Assembly: GCA_030654395.1 (NCBI GenBank)
Contig: JAURXM010000020.1
Location: 1-64,000, forward strand
Reading direction: 5' to 3'
DNA length: 64,000 nucleotides
Source of the DNA: Aquabacterium sp.
GTDB taxonomy: Bacteria; Pseudomonadota; Gammaproteobacteria; Burkholderiales; Burkholderiaceae_C
Shown here: positions 34,093 to 42,597 of the stretch, piece after piece
Numbering within the stretch: position 1 is the stretch's first letter
Layout of the letters: each line of letters starts with the position of its first letter
The notes under the pieces: model-generated
Databases searched by the model: none
Seen by the model: only the letters and a program-made list of their open reading frames with translations
What the model was told of the DNA's origin: nothing
Made by a program: the position numbers and the translations under genes

Positions 34093-34701
34093 ATGAAACT
34101 GGTCATTTTGGATCGTGATGGCACGATCAACCACGAGCGCGAGGACTACATCAAGTCCAGCGATGAGTGGGTGCCTCTGCCGGGTGCGCTAGATGCTGTC
34201 GCTCGACTGAATCATGCTGGCTGGCAGGTCGTGATCGCCACGAACCAATCAGGTATCGGTCGTGGTTTGTTTGATATGGCCTCGCTCAATGCGATGCACG
34301 CCAAAATGAACCAAATGTTGGCCAAGGTTGGTGGGCGGGTTGAGGCGGTGTTTTTTTGCCCTCATACCCCAGAAGACCGGTGCACTTGTCGCAAGCCGCT
34401 GCCCGGTTTGTTTCAGATGATTGGTCAGCGATTTGGGTGCAGCTTGGATAGCGTGCCCATGGTTGGGGATTTGCCACGCGATGTGCTCGCTGCGCAATCT
34501 GTCGGGTGTGAACCCCATCTGGTGCGTACAGGGCAGGCGGCTTCCATGAGTGAGGCAGAGTTATTGGATCTGCGTCAGCGTGTGCCAGACCTCACGATCC
34601 ATCCAGACTTGTCAGCCTTTGCTGATTTCCTCATTCTGAGGGACCGGCGTGCGCAAGGTGAGGATTGCCCCGTTGCGACCCATATGGGAGAGCTTACTTG
34701 A
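34093..34701 (+). CDS. gmhB: D-glycero-beta-D-manno-heptose-1,7-bisphosphate 7-phosphatase
   Basis: GmhB dephosphorylates heptose 1,7-bisphosphate in making ADP-heptose for the lipopolysaccharide inner core. The 202-residue HAD phosphatase has Asp7 and Asp9 in LDRDGTIN, ATNQSGIGRG and the zinc-binding loop FFCPHTPEDRCTCRKP. The ATG at 34093 has GGAGAGG before it; the TTG-led frame from 34063 is not conserved. It follows glyS as in other Burkholderiales, but the usual next gene, plsC, is missing. Confidence 0.94.
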   Translation: MKLVILDRDGTINHEREDYIKSSDEWVPLPGALDAVARLNHAGWQVVIATNQSGIGRGLFDMASLNAMHAKMNQMLAKVGGRVEAVFFCPHTPEDRCTCRKPLPGLFQMIGQRFGCSLDSVPMVGDLPRDVLAAQSVGCEPHLVRTGQAASMSEAELLDLRQRVPDLTIHPDLSAFADFLILRDRRAQGEDCPVATHMGELT

Positions 34702-35738
34702 AGCTCAAGGAGCCGACGCAATTGAGCTTATGGGGAGATGATCTCTGTGATGCGCACACGTCGGCGGTCTCTGTTGTACAAAGAAATCAAGATCCTTTGA
34801 CCTCTACCGTATCGCCGCTATCGGCACCTCCACAGACGTCGTCATTTCATCCGGTAGATCTTCCCCTGCGTGGGGTGGTCGTGCCTGTTCCAGATGACGA
34901 AGCGCAGCCAAGCACGCCGACTGGGCGTCCCTCAACTCAGCCTCAGTATGAGTGCCACCCAAGCAGCGGATTGCCGTGGTTTCGCCATCCGCAAGCAGAG
35001 CGTGAAATCCGCTTAACCAAAGCCATTGTGGCGTACGAGGTCAAGCGCGCCCATCGCGGCAGTATTGGCATGGTTGTCGGCGTGGAGGGGTTGAGCGTGA
35101 GGGCGCCAAGGTGGGTCTCACCTATCGACATTGAAACTGCGCTGCGTGCCAAAGAGCGGTGGATATGCAATAAATTGGTCGAGCAGCGTGAGCGGGCGCA
35201 TAAGCAGTTGTCTGCCCAAATCGAGTGGCGTGAGGGGGCGACGGTGCCTTACCTTGGTGACGCAGTCGTGCTGGTGCTTGACCCACGTGTTGTCGGCGCC
35301 GTGTTGCAAGATGCGGTTGGGCGCGGTGAACCAAGTTTGCCAGGCGTTGCTCAACGTGCTTTGCATTTGGGTCTGCCTCAGCACGCTACCTCAGCGCAAA
35401 TTCGGCAGCTTGTGCACACATGGCTTCAAGCGGAAGCATTGCGGATTTTTCTAAGCAGAGTGCCTGTTTTTTCCGAGCAATTGTCGGTATCGGTGCGCAA
35501 AGTCAGTTTGTCGTCAGCCAAGACGCGCTGGGGTAGCGCCAGTGCCGATGGTTCGATCCGACTTCATTGGCGTTTGATTCATTTCAGCATCGGCATCATC
35601 GACTACGTGGTCGCGCATGAACTTGCTCATCTTCGGGAAATGAACCACAGCCCTAGATTTTGGGATGTGGTGCGCTCTGTGCTGCCTGAATTCGATGGTG
35701 CCAGAGAACACCTCCGGCGGGTCGTCATTCCAGACTGA
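34698..35738 (+). CDS. YgjP-like M48-family metal-dependent hydrolase
   Basis: A 346-residue protein whose C-terminal domain has the zincin motif VAHELAHLREMNHSPRFW (HExxH form HELAH, with a third His downstream), preceded by KTRWGSASADGSIRLHWRLI, the DUF45/YgjP signature. The first 100 residues are a variable Pro/Ser-rich extension. The start is a TTG at 34698 with GGGAG eight bases before it, overlapping the gmhB stop. The natural substrate of the family is uncertain. Confidence 0.88.
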   Translation: MKLKEPTQLSLWGDDLCDAHTSAVSVVQRNQDPLTSTVSPLSAPPQTSSFHPVDLPLRGVVVPVPDDEAQPSTPTGRPSTQPQYECHPSSGLPWFRHPQAEREIRLTKAIVAYEVKRAHRGSIGMVVGVEGLSVRAPRWVSPIDIETALRAKERWICNKLVEQRERAHKQLSAQIEWREGATVPYLGDAVVLVLDPRVVGAVLQDAVGRGEPSLPGVAQRALHLGLPQHATSAQIRQLVHTWLQAEALRIFLSRVPVFSEQLSVSVRKVSLSSAKTRWGSASADGSIRLHWRLIHFSIGIIDYVVAHELAHLREMNHSPRFWDVVRSVLPEFDGAREHLRRVVIPD

Positions 35739-35756
35739 GTACACGCGAGACCGCGC

Positions 35757-36830
35757 TTAACAACCCTCATAAAGCCAGACGCCTTGGGCATCTTGTTGTC
35801 GACGTAGCTGACCGCGGTGCCACAGGTAATTCAGGTGAGCAATGGACTCGCCCATTGCAAAGGTTGTTTGGTGGATATCCAGTGGTCGCTTAAACAACAC
35901 AGGCAACATGTCTGCTGCCGATGACGGTCGCGCTGTGCAAGCCGTCAGTACATCTTCCAGCCGATCACTGTGGTGATCTTGCAGTTGTCTGATACGAGCA
36001 TGGATGCCTCTAAAAGGTAGCCCATGCGATGGCAGCGCTAGGGTGTCGGCAGGCAGGGCGGTCATCCGCTCGATGGACGCCAAGAACAGGCCAAGTGAGT
36101 CTCCCTCGGGCTCTAAATCCACCACGCTTACATTGGTTGAAATGGTCGGCAGCAGCATGTCGCCTGAGATCAGCACGCCATCTTGCTCATTGAACAAAGC
36201 CATGTGCTCTGGGCTGTGGCCATAGCCTGCGATGCACCGCCACGAGCGCTCACCAATGGTGAGCGCCATGTCGTCCGTTAGCCTGCGGTAGGCGTAGGGA
36301 ACATCCGGCACCAAGGACGAGAAATAGCCACTGCGTGCGCGCACCTTATCGACGTTGTCCGGTTGATTTAACCCATGGCTCATGAAAAACTCGGCCGCCT
36401 TGGGCCCACCATACCCCGTTGTTGAAATGCAGGCCAGTTGTGAGGCAAAGTGATCTCCTGCGCTCATCCACAAACGTGCGGGCGAATCAGTCGCGCTGAA
36501 CTGGTCGATAAGCCACTGTGCATTGCCGACATGATCAGGGTGCATGTGCGTGACCAGCATGCGACTCAATGGGTGATCGGCCAGCGGCCCCTTCCAGAGG
36601 GTTTGCCATGCCTCGCGTATTTCTGGTGTGGCGACGCCTGCATCAACGACTGTCCAACTTGGTCGACCTTCGTGCGCATCATCTAACAACCACAAATTGA
36701 TGTGGTTGAGCGCAAAAGGCAAAGGCATCCTGAGCCAGTGCACGCCCGGTATCAGCGTCATCAATTCGCCTGTGATGGGTTTGGCTTCGCCCCATGGGTA
36801 GGTCAACGCAACGGGTTTAGGCTTTGTCAT
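35757..36830 (-). CDS. MBL-fold metallohydrolase
   Basis: A 357-residue metallo-beta-lactamase-fold hydrolase. The zinc motif is THMHPDHVGNAQW (HxHxDH), with CIAGYGHSPEHMALFN and DGVLISGDMLLP supplying later ligands. The C-terminal region with LPSHGLPFRGIHARI and a helical tail fits the glyoxalase II-like or thioesterase-like group with an LACTB2-type tail. The ATG at 36830 gives MTKPKPVALTYPWG; longer frames upstream overlap the carbonic anhydrase promoter region. The substrate is unknown. Confidence 0.85.
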   Translation of the reverse strand: MTKPKPVALTYPWGEAKPITGELMTLIPGVHWLRMPLPFALNHINLWLLDDAHEGRPSWTVVDAGVATPEIREAWQTLWKGPLADHPLSRMLVTHMHPDHVGNAQWLIDQFSATDSPARLWMSAGDHFASQLACISTTGYGGPKAAEFFMSHGLNQPDNVDKVRARSGYFSSLVPDVPYAYRRLTDDMALTIGERSWRCIAGYGHSPEHMALFNEQDGVLISGDMLLPTISTNVSVVDLEPEGDSLGLFLASIERMTALPADTLALPSHGLPFRGIHARIRQLQDHHSDRLEDVLTACTARPSSAADMLPVLFKRPLDIHQTTFAMGESIAHLNYLWHRGQLRRQQDAQGVWLYEGC

Positions 36831-36905
36831 GAGCGTATACAGAATTTTGTTCTTTGCATTGTGCCCCCTGCGTTGGTAATCAAGTTCATGACTTTCATGC
36901 CGCGC

Positions 36906-36935
36906 TTGGAAAACTTGCTGGCAAGTTACTACACT
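36906..36935 (+). promoter_or_regulatory. Candidate carbonic anhydrase promoter
   Basis: TTGGAA (36906-36911) and TACACT (36930-36935) are 18 bases apart. The start of transcription would fall at or near 36942, the A of the ATG, which suggests a leaderless mRNA. Confidence 0.45.
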
Positions 36936-36941
36936 GACAAC

Positions 36942-37604
36942 ATGAAGCTTCAAAACCTATTTGACAACAATCGAGTTTGGGCGCGGGACATTGAGCAACG
37001 CACGCCCGGTTTTTTCACCCGACTACAGCAGCAACAGTCGCCGCAGTACCTCTGGATAGGCTGCTCTGATAGCCGTGTGCCGGCCAATGAGATCTGTGGG
37101 CTGTTGCCAGGTGAGTTGTTCGTTCACCGCAACGTGGCCAACGTGGTCGTGCACTCTGATCTCAATTGCTTGTCCGTCATGCAATTCGCCATCGACTCAC
37201 TGCAAGTCAAACACATCATTGTGGTCGGTCACTATGGTTGCAGCGGTGTCAAGGCTGCCATGGATAATTTGCGAGTTGGGCTGGCTGACAACTGGTTGCG
37301 GCACGTTCAGGATGTGCGCAACCAACACCGGGAGTGGCTCTACACCTTGCCTGAAGGTACGCGGCGTCAGGATGCTTTGTGCGAACTCAACGTGTTAGAG
37401 CAGAGTTTGAATGTGTGTCAAACCACTGTCGTTCAAGACGCTTGGGCGCGCGGTCAAGGTGTCGTCGTGCATGGCTGGGTATATGGCTTGCATAATGGTT
37501 TGATCAACGATCTGCGCATGTCTGTTGCAGGCCCTGACGCACTGGCTGAAGCCTATGCAGAAGCGCTGCGTCAGCTGCAAAATCGTTACGCTACGCCGGT
37601 TTGA
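36942..37604 (+). CDS. can: Beta-class carbonic anhydrase
   Basis: This 220-residue zinc enzyme interconverts CO2 and bicarbonate and supplies bicarbonate to carboxylases. Zinc ligands are Cys41, His97 and Cys100, with Asp43 and Arg45 of the CSDSR motif completing the active site. Length equals that of E. coli Can. The ATG at 36942 is the family start. In-frame ATG codons at 36888 and 36897 would add poorly conserved residues. There is no Shine-Dalgarno before 36942. Confidence 0.94.
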   Translation: MKLQNLFDNNRVWARDIEQRTPGFFTRLQQQQSPQYLWIGCSDSRVPANEICGLLPGELFVHRNVANVVVHSDLNCLSVMQFAIDSLQVKHIIVVGHYGCSGVKAAMDNLRVGLADNWLRHVQDVRNQHREWLYTLPEGTRRQDALCELNVLEQSLNVCQTTVVQDAWARGQGVVVHGWVYGLHNGLINDLRMSVAGPDALAEAYAEALRQLQNRYATPV

Positions 37605-37633
37605 GTCACTTATTTCACCAGGACATTTCATCC

Positions 37634-39532
37634 ATGTTTCCGCAGCAGCTGACAGATCCACGTGTATTCGAAATCGTCAAGGCACTCTTGGACGGCTTCG
37701 ATCGGCATTACAAGATTTTCAGTGAAACCAGTGCCCAGTCCAAGCGCCGATTTGAAGACGCGGATTGGCATGGGCAACAAACCGCACAGCGGCTGCGTAT
37801 TGAGTTCTACGACCTGCGGGTGGATGAAGCTGTCGAGCGACTCGAAACTGACTACCAAGCCAGCTCCTTGCCAATGGAGGTCTGGCACCAGATCAAGCTG
37901 TTCTACATCGGCTTGCTCACAGGGCACAAGCAACCAGAGTTGGCGGAGACCTTTTTTAATTCAGTCACGATCAAAATCCTCCACCGCCAGTACTACCGCA
38001 ACGATTTTATTTTCGTGCGACCAGCGGTGTCTACCGAATACATTGACGATGATGACGTGGATGGTAGTGCCACTTTCCGAGCCTACTATCCGACCGGTGA
38101 GAACCTGCGGGACATGCTCAAAACCTTGGTGTTGAACTACGAGCTAAACCTGCCGTTTGACGACTTGGATCGTGACATTGACTTTGTTTACGCTGCGCTG
38201 ATGGAGCAAGTCGGCGGTGTACGGCTGCGCACCAATTTCCAAATTCAGGTGCTGTCGTCGTTGTTCTTTCGAAATAAAGGTGCGTACATCGTTGGCAAAG
38301 TGGTCAATGGTTTTAGAAGTCTGCCCTTTGCCATTCCGATTTTGCACAATTCCAAGAGCCGCCTATATATTGATGCAGCGCTGTTTGGTGAAGACGACTT
38401 GTTGGCGTTATTTAGTTTTGCGCGCGCCTACTTCATGGTGAAGATGCCGGTGCCCTCGGCCTATGTGCAGTTTTTGCGTACCTTGATGCCTCGTAAACCT
38501 CGGGGCGAACTCTATAGCGCCATCGGTTTGCAAAAGCATGGCAAAAATTTGTTCTATCGCGACTTCCTGTTCCATCTTAGGCATTCCAGCGACAAGTTCC
38601 GCATTGCGCCAGGCATCAAGGGCATGGTCATGCTGGTATTTGATCTGCCGTCTTATCCCTTCGTGTTCAAGGTGATCAAGGACTACTTCCCACCGCAAAA
38701 AGACACGACCCGCGAGCTCATCATGAGCAAATACCAGTTGGTCAAGCAGCACGATCGGGTAGGGCGCATGGCCGACTCACTTGAGTTCACCAACGTGGCT
38801 TTCCCGCGCGCTCGTTTTGACGATGAACTGATCGCTGAGCTTAAAAAATTTGCTCCGAGCGTGATGGAAGAGGACGAGGACGGGCAGGTCTTGATCCTCA
38901 AACACCTCTACATTGAGCGCCGTATGGTGCCGCTCAACATCTACATTGGTGAGGCAACAGGCGAGTCCTTGGAGCACGCGGTGATTGAGTATGGCAACGC
39001 TCTCAAAGATCTTGTGGCAGCCAATATTTTCCCAGGTGACATGCTATGGAAGAACTTTGGCGTCACCCGCAACGGCAAGGTCGTGTTCTACGACTACGAC
39101 GAAATCGAATACATCACCGACTGCAATTTCCGTAAAGTACCTTTGCCTCGCAACGAAGAGGAAGAGATGTCTGCTGAGGTCTGGTACACAGTCGGCCCAC
39201 GTGATGTCTTCCCAGAGACATTTGGGCCCTTCCTGCTAGGTGATCCGCGCGTGCGCAAAGTCTTTATGGCGCATCACGGTGACCTCTTAGAGGCTGACTT
39301 TTGGCAGCAGCACAAAGAGCGCATCAAGGCTGGTTATGTGCACGACGTCTTTCCTTATGACAGAGCACGTCGATTCGTCCACCGAATCCAAGCATCACCC
39401 GTGCTTGTGGATGCTTCAGCTGACTTATCACCCGTGGATGAACCTGTTGACGTGCGACCTTTGGGACGGGATGTGCACGACCAAGGTACACTTAGCGGCT
39501 TCACAACGGGCGATGCCGCGAGTGGTGACTGA
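37634..39532 (+). CDS. aceK: Isocitrate dehydrogenase kinase/phosphatase
   Basis: AceK phosphorylates and dephosphorylates isocitrate dehydrogenase, switching carbon between the TCA cycle and the glyoxylate bypass. The 632-residue protein shows AceK features throughout: [12 protein letters not shown] near the start, [13 protein letters not shown], the ATP site region [19 protein letters not shown] with [12 protein letters not shown], and [22 protein letters not shown]. The ATG at 37634 is preferred to a GTG at 37601. Glyoxylate-shunt genes aceA and aceB are not adjacent, as usual in this order. Confidence 0.96.
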   Translation: MFPQQLTDPRVFEIVKALLDGFDRHYKIFSETSAQSKRRFEDADWHGQQTAQRLRIEFYDLRVDEAVERLETDYQASSLPMEVWHQIKLFYIGLLTGHKQPELAETFFNSVTIKILHRQYYRNDFIFVRPAVSTEYIDDDDVDGSATFRAYYPTGENLRDMLKTLVLNYELNLPFDDLDRDIDFVYAALMEQVGGVRLRTNFQIQVLSSLFFRNKGAYIVGKVVNGFRSLPFAIPILHNSKSRLYIDAALFGEDDLLALFSFARAYFMVKMPVPSAYVQFLRTLMPRKPRGELYSAIGLQKHGKNLFYRDFLFHLRHSSDKFRIAPGIKGMVMLVFDLPSYPFVFKVIKDYFPPQKDTTRELIMSKYQLVKQHDRVGRMADSLEFTNVAFPRARFDDELIAELKKFAPSVMEEDEDGQVLILKHLYIERRMVPLNIYIGEATGESLEHAVIEYGNALKDLVAANIFPGDMLWKNFGVTRNGKVVFYDYDEIEYITDCNFRKVPLPRNEEEEMSAEVWYTVGPRDVFPETFGPFLLGDPRVRKVFMAHHGDLLEADFWQQHKERIKAGYVHDVFPYDRARRFVHRIQASPVLVDASADLSPVDEPVDVRPLGRDVHDQGTLSGFTTGDAASGD

Positions 39533-39538
39533 CTGTTA

Positions 39539-39570
39539 GAAATAGGCTGCAATACAACGCAGCCTATTTC
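39539..39570. terminator. Bidirectional hairpin between aceK and bamD
   Basis: A perfect 12-bp inverted repeat (GAAATAGGCTGC / GCAGCCTATTTC) with an 8-base loop lies between two convergent stop codons. A/T pairs at the stem base give short U-runs in both directions, which suits a two-way terminator. Confidence 0.7.
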
Positions 39571-39577
39571 CCGTGCA

Positions 39578-40414
39578 TTACCAGAGTTGCCACCAAGGCT
39601 TGCTCACATAGCCGGATGCTGCGCTTGGCTCGCCAAGATAGCGGCTGCTAGGAAAGCTTTGCTTGAGTACCCGCATGGCGTCATCGTGCAGCGGCGTCAA
39701 GCCCAGTTGCGCATAGCTTTGCGCCATGATGTACAGCGCCTCTTCAATCGCAGGGGATTGGCGGTAGTCCTTGACGGCTTGTTGAGCCCGATTGGCTGCG
39801 GCCAAATAAGCACCGCGGCGTAAATAGTAGCGCGCCACATGTACTTCGCCCGCAGCGAGTGAATTGACAATATGGCCCATGCGCAATCGGGCATCGGGCG
39901 AATACTTGGAATTCGGGAGACGCTCTGTTAGTTGCTTGAACGACTCGTACGCATCGCGTGAAGCCTGTTGATCGCGCTCGGACAAGTCTTGCTTGACCAA
40001 CCGTCCGAATAAGCCCAAATCGTCATTGAAGTTGACCAGGCCCTGCAAGTAGAACGCGTAGTCCAGTGCGGGACTGGTTGGGTGCAACCTGATGAAGCGT
40101 TCAAGCTTGGCAAGTGCTTGGGCTTTTTCACCTGTTTTGTAGTAGGCGTAGGCCAAGTCGATCTGAGCCTGTTGCGCCAAAAGCGTGCCAGATGCGCGTG
40201 CTTCTACTTTTTCAAGACGCTTGATGGCCGTCTCGAAATTGCCATCTGACGAGTCTTCCTTTGCATCTGCGTACAATTTGTCCGGGCTGATGTTGGCGTA
40301 TTCGTCCTGAGGTGACGAGGCACAAGCCACCATCAAGCCGCTAGCAGCCAATGTCAGCAGACCAGCACGTTGGCTGGCCCAAGTACTTAAAATGGTTTTT
40401 TTCAGCAGTTTCAC
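39578..40414 (-). CDS. bamD: Outer-membrane assembly lipoprotein BamD
   Basis: BamD is an essential lipoprotein of the BAM complex that folds beta-barrel proteins into the outer membrane. The 278-residue precursor has a signal peptide with lipobox LMVAC (Cys near residue 31), then TPR repeats (NFETAIKRLEKVEAR, EKAQALAKLERFIRLHPT, AYESFKQLTERLPNSKY). It diverges from rluD, a widely conserved arrangement. BamB of the same complex is encoded at 51553. Confidence 0.95.
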   Translation of the reverse strand: MKLLKKTILSTWASQRAGLLTLAASGLMVACASSPQDEYANISPDKLYADAKEDSSDGNFETAIKRLEKVEARASGTLLAQQAQIDLAYAYYKTGEKAQALAKLERFIRLHPTSPALDYAFYLQGLVNFNDDLGLFGRLVKQDLSERDQQASRDAYESFKQLTERLPNSKYSPDARLRMGHIVNSLAAGEVHVARYYLRRGAYLAAANRAQQAVKDYRQSPAIEEALYIMAQSYAQLGLTPLHDDAMRVLKQSFPSSRYLGEPSAASGYVSKPWWQLW

Positions 40415-40524
40415 GTTGTATATGTTGCAGATTTCTCTGCATGCAGTCCCGCCTTACAGCGCCAGAACCCCCAGTATAGAAGCCTTGGCCGCTCTTTCAT
40501 TCTTCATTAAGGTTTGTTTGCTTT

Positions 40525-41646
40525 ATGGCTCGTCGATTGCCCGTTGCTCCGCCCACGCCCCAGCCCGTCCTGGACCTCGAAATGGCATCTCAGGATGCCG
40601 ATCTGGCTGAAGATTGGGATGACGCTGCTGACGCTGATCTGAGCGCGCATGGCGCACCGCGAGAGATTGAGCGCCGCGAATTGCTCGTGCCCGGCTCCGC
40701 TCATGGTCAGCGCTTGGATGTTTTTTTGGTGACCGGTGCGTCAGAGTTTTCTCGGAATCACCTCAAGCACTTGATTGAAGAAGGGTGCGTTGAGGTGGAC
40801 GGCGTGCTGGCCAATTCTGCCTCCCGCAAGGTCACACAAGGGCAGCGCGTTGTTGTCGTGCTCAAGCCCACGGCGCAAAGTTTGGCTTTTGTGCCTGAGG
40901 CGATGGATTTTCCTATCGTGTTCGAGGATGAGCATTTGATGGTTGTCAACAAGCCCGCAGGCTTGGTTGTGCATCCAGCTGCCGGCAATTGGACTGGCAC
41001 GTTGATGAACGGCTTGCTTGCACACCACGCGGGGGCAGTCAATTTGCCAAGGGCTGGCATTGTTCATCGCTTGGATAAAGACACCAGCGGTTTGATGGTT
41101 GTTGGTAAAACGTTGGTTGCCGTGACATCGCTCAGCCGTGCTATTGCAGCCAGAGAGGTCAGTCGGCAGTATTTGGCGTTGGTTTTGGGCTTGGTTCCAG
41201 AGGAGTTCAGAGTTGAATCCTCCATCGGGCGCGATCCGGCCACACGCGTTCGGATGGCTGTGGTGCCATCAGGTAAGTCAGCGCGCACAGATGTCCGGCG
41301 GGTGTTGGTCGGGGAGTGGGCGCCAGAGCCTGGGGTCGGCGTCAAGGCTGATCAGTATTTGCCTGCCCGACCTTATAGTGGCGTATTGTGTACATTGCAC
41401 ACAGGTCGCACGCACCAAATTCGGGTTCACTTGAGCAGCAGAAGACATCCCCTTGTGGCGGATGCGCTGTATGGCGGGCCGCCAGCGTTGGGCATGCTTC
41501 GCCAAGCTTTGCATGCAACCCGGCTGTCCTTTGAGCATCCCATTACGGGTGAAATGCTTAAATTTGAGGCGCCATTGCCGCCTGATATGGCTCTGGCTTG
41601 GCAAACTCTCTCAGCATCGCCTAAAATTGAAGCTGCTCCATTGTGA
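40525..41646 (+). CDS. rluD: 23S rRNA pseudouridine synthase RluD
   Basis: RluD makes pseudouridines in helix 69 of 23S rRNA, important for ribosome assembly. The 373-residue protein has an acidic N-terminal extension (about 50 residues), an S4 domain (GQRLDVFLVTGASEFSRNHLKHL) and the catalytic HRLDKDTSGLMVV with the nucleophilic Asp. A loop rich in Pro/Ala near residues 270-290 is longer than in E. coli. The bamD/rluD divergence supports RluD over other paralogues. The pgeF/yfiH gene usual after rluD is absent. Confidence 0.94.
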   Translation: MARRLPVAPPTPQPVLDLEMASQDADLAEDWDDAADADLSAHGAPREIERRELLVPGSAHGQRLDVFLVTGASEFSRNHLKHLIEEGCVEVDGVLANSASRKVTQGQRVVVVLKPTAQSLAFVPEAMDFPIVFEDEHLMVVNKPAGLVVHPAAGNWTGTLMNGLLAHHAGAVNLPRAGIVHRLDKDTSGLMVVGKTLVAVTSLSRAIAAREVSRQYLALVLGLVPEEFRVESSIGRDPATRVRMAVVPSGKSARTDVRRVLVGEWAPEPGVGVKADQYLPARPYSGVLCTLHTGRTHQIRVHLSSRRHPLVADALYGGPPALGMLRQALHATRLSFEHPITGEMLKFEAPLPPDMALAWQTLSASPKIEAAPL

Positions 41647-41883
41647 TTCTGGGTGCATAATGCTCAAGCAAGTACTGGGGCCAAGAACCCTTCGCTGAGG
41701 AATTTTGCGAAAAAGCCTGACACAGGCGGTGCGCACTTCACGGCGCCCTTGAGAATTTGCCTCCGAACGAGGCTACATTTGAATCACGGCGACCCCGACG
41801 CCCCGCGCTGCCAGAATCGCGGCATCGGCACATGACGCCAGCAATGAGCTGGACCAAATCCCGCAAGGCCGGCCCTAAAAGGT
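41647..41883. other. 237-base gap between rluD and scpB
   Basis: I see no conserved gene. A 23-codon frame at 41832-41903 (MTPAMSWTKSRKAGPKRF onward) ends five bases before the scpB ATG at 41908 and could be a leader peptide, but it has no ribosome-binding site. CATAAT at 41656-41661 could be a -10 box, without a good -35. Confidence 0.4.
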
Positions 41884-42597
41884 TTGCCGATTATTTCGAT
41901 TGAAGAGATGGACGTCCTCAATCCTCAGGATGCGCGCAGCATTTTGGAAGCAGCGCTGCTTTGCGCAAATCAGCCTATGACGCTGCGCGACATGAGGCAA
42001 CTGTTCGACGACACGTTGTCGATGGATGCGGTGCGTGCGCTGTTGGCTGAGCTTGTGTCGCAGTGGCAAGGTAGGGGCGTAGAGTTGCGCGAGGTGGCAA
42101 CAGGTTGGCGGTTTCAGACTCGCGCCAGTGTGCAATTGCACCTTGAGCGACTCAACCCGGAGCGGCCAGTGAAGTACTCACGTGCCACGCTGGAGACGCT
42201 GGCCATCATTGCCTATAAGCAGCCGGTGACCCGTGGTGATATAGAAGACATTCGTGGCGTGACGGTGAGTACGAACATCGTCAAGCAACTAGAAGATCGC
42301 AACTGGATTGAAGTGATCGGGTACCGCAATGCACCTGGTCGCCCTGGCTTGTATGCGACGACCAAGAGTTTTTTGGATGATTTGGGATTGGCCTCGCTGA
42401 ATCAGCTGCCGACCCTGGATGGGTTGCCCATCAGTCAGGCGTTGCTGCCTGGTCTGGAAGAGGCTGCAACCGATGATTTACCCGCAGACGAGACTGGTCC
42501 GGCTAACGACCAGGCTTTTTTGCTTGATGCGACTGAGCCGGTCGAGCCTGATGTGCTTGCCGAACCTGAACTACCTTCTTTTAACCCTGCTCCATGA
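41884..42597 (+). CDS. scpB: Segregation and condensation protein ScpB
   Basis: ScpB joins ScpA and SMC in the complex that compacts and segregates the chromosome. The 237-residue protein has paired winged-helix domains: ARSILEAALLCANQPMTLRDMRQLF, then SRATLETLAIIAYKQPVTRGDIEDIRGV and the typical NAPGRPGLYATT. The last 50 residues are acidic and variable. TTG at 41884 and ATG at 41908 are both possible starts; neither has ideal spacing from a ribosome-binding site. The stop overlaps the rluB ATG. scpA is not nearby. Confidence 0.92.
   Translation: MPIISIEEMDVLNPQDARSILEAALLCANQPMTLRDMRQLFDDTLSMDAVRALLAELVSQWQGRGVELREVATGWRFQTRASVQLHLERLNPERPVKYSRATLETLAIIAYKQPVTRGDIEDIRGVTVSTNIVKQLEDRNWIEVIGYRNAPGRPGLYATTKSFLDDLGLASLNQLPTLDGLPISQALLPGLEEAATDDLPADETGPANDQAFLLDATEPVEPDVLAEPELPSFNPAP

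Noticed and set aside
36702-36941. An 80-residue N-terminal extension of the carbonic anhydrase
   Set aside because: It overlaps the divergent hydrolase gene and its sequence is not carbonic-anhydrase-like. The ATG at 36942 gives the standard length of 220 residues.
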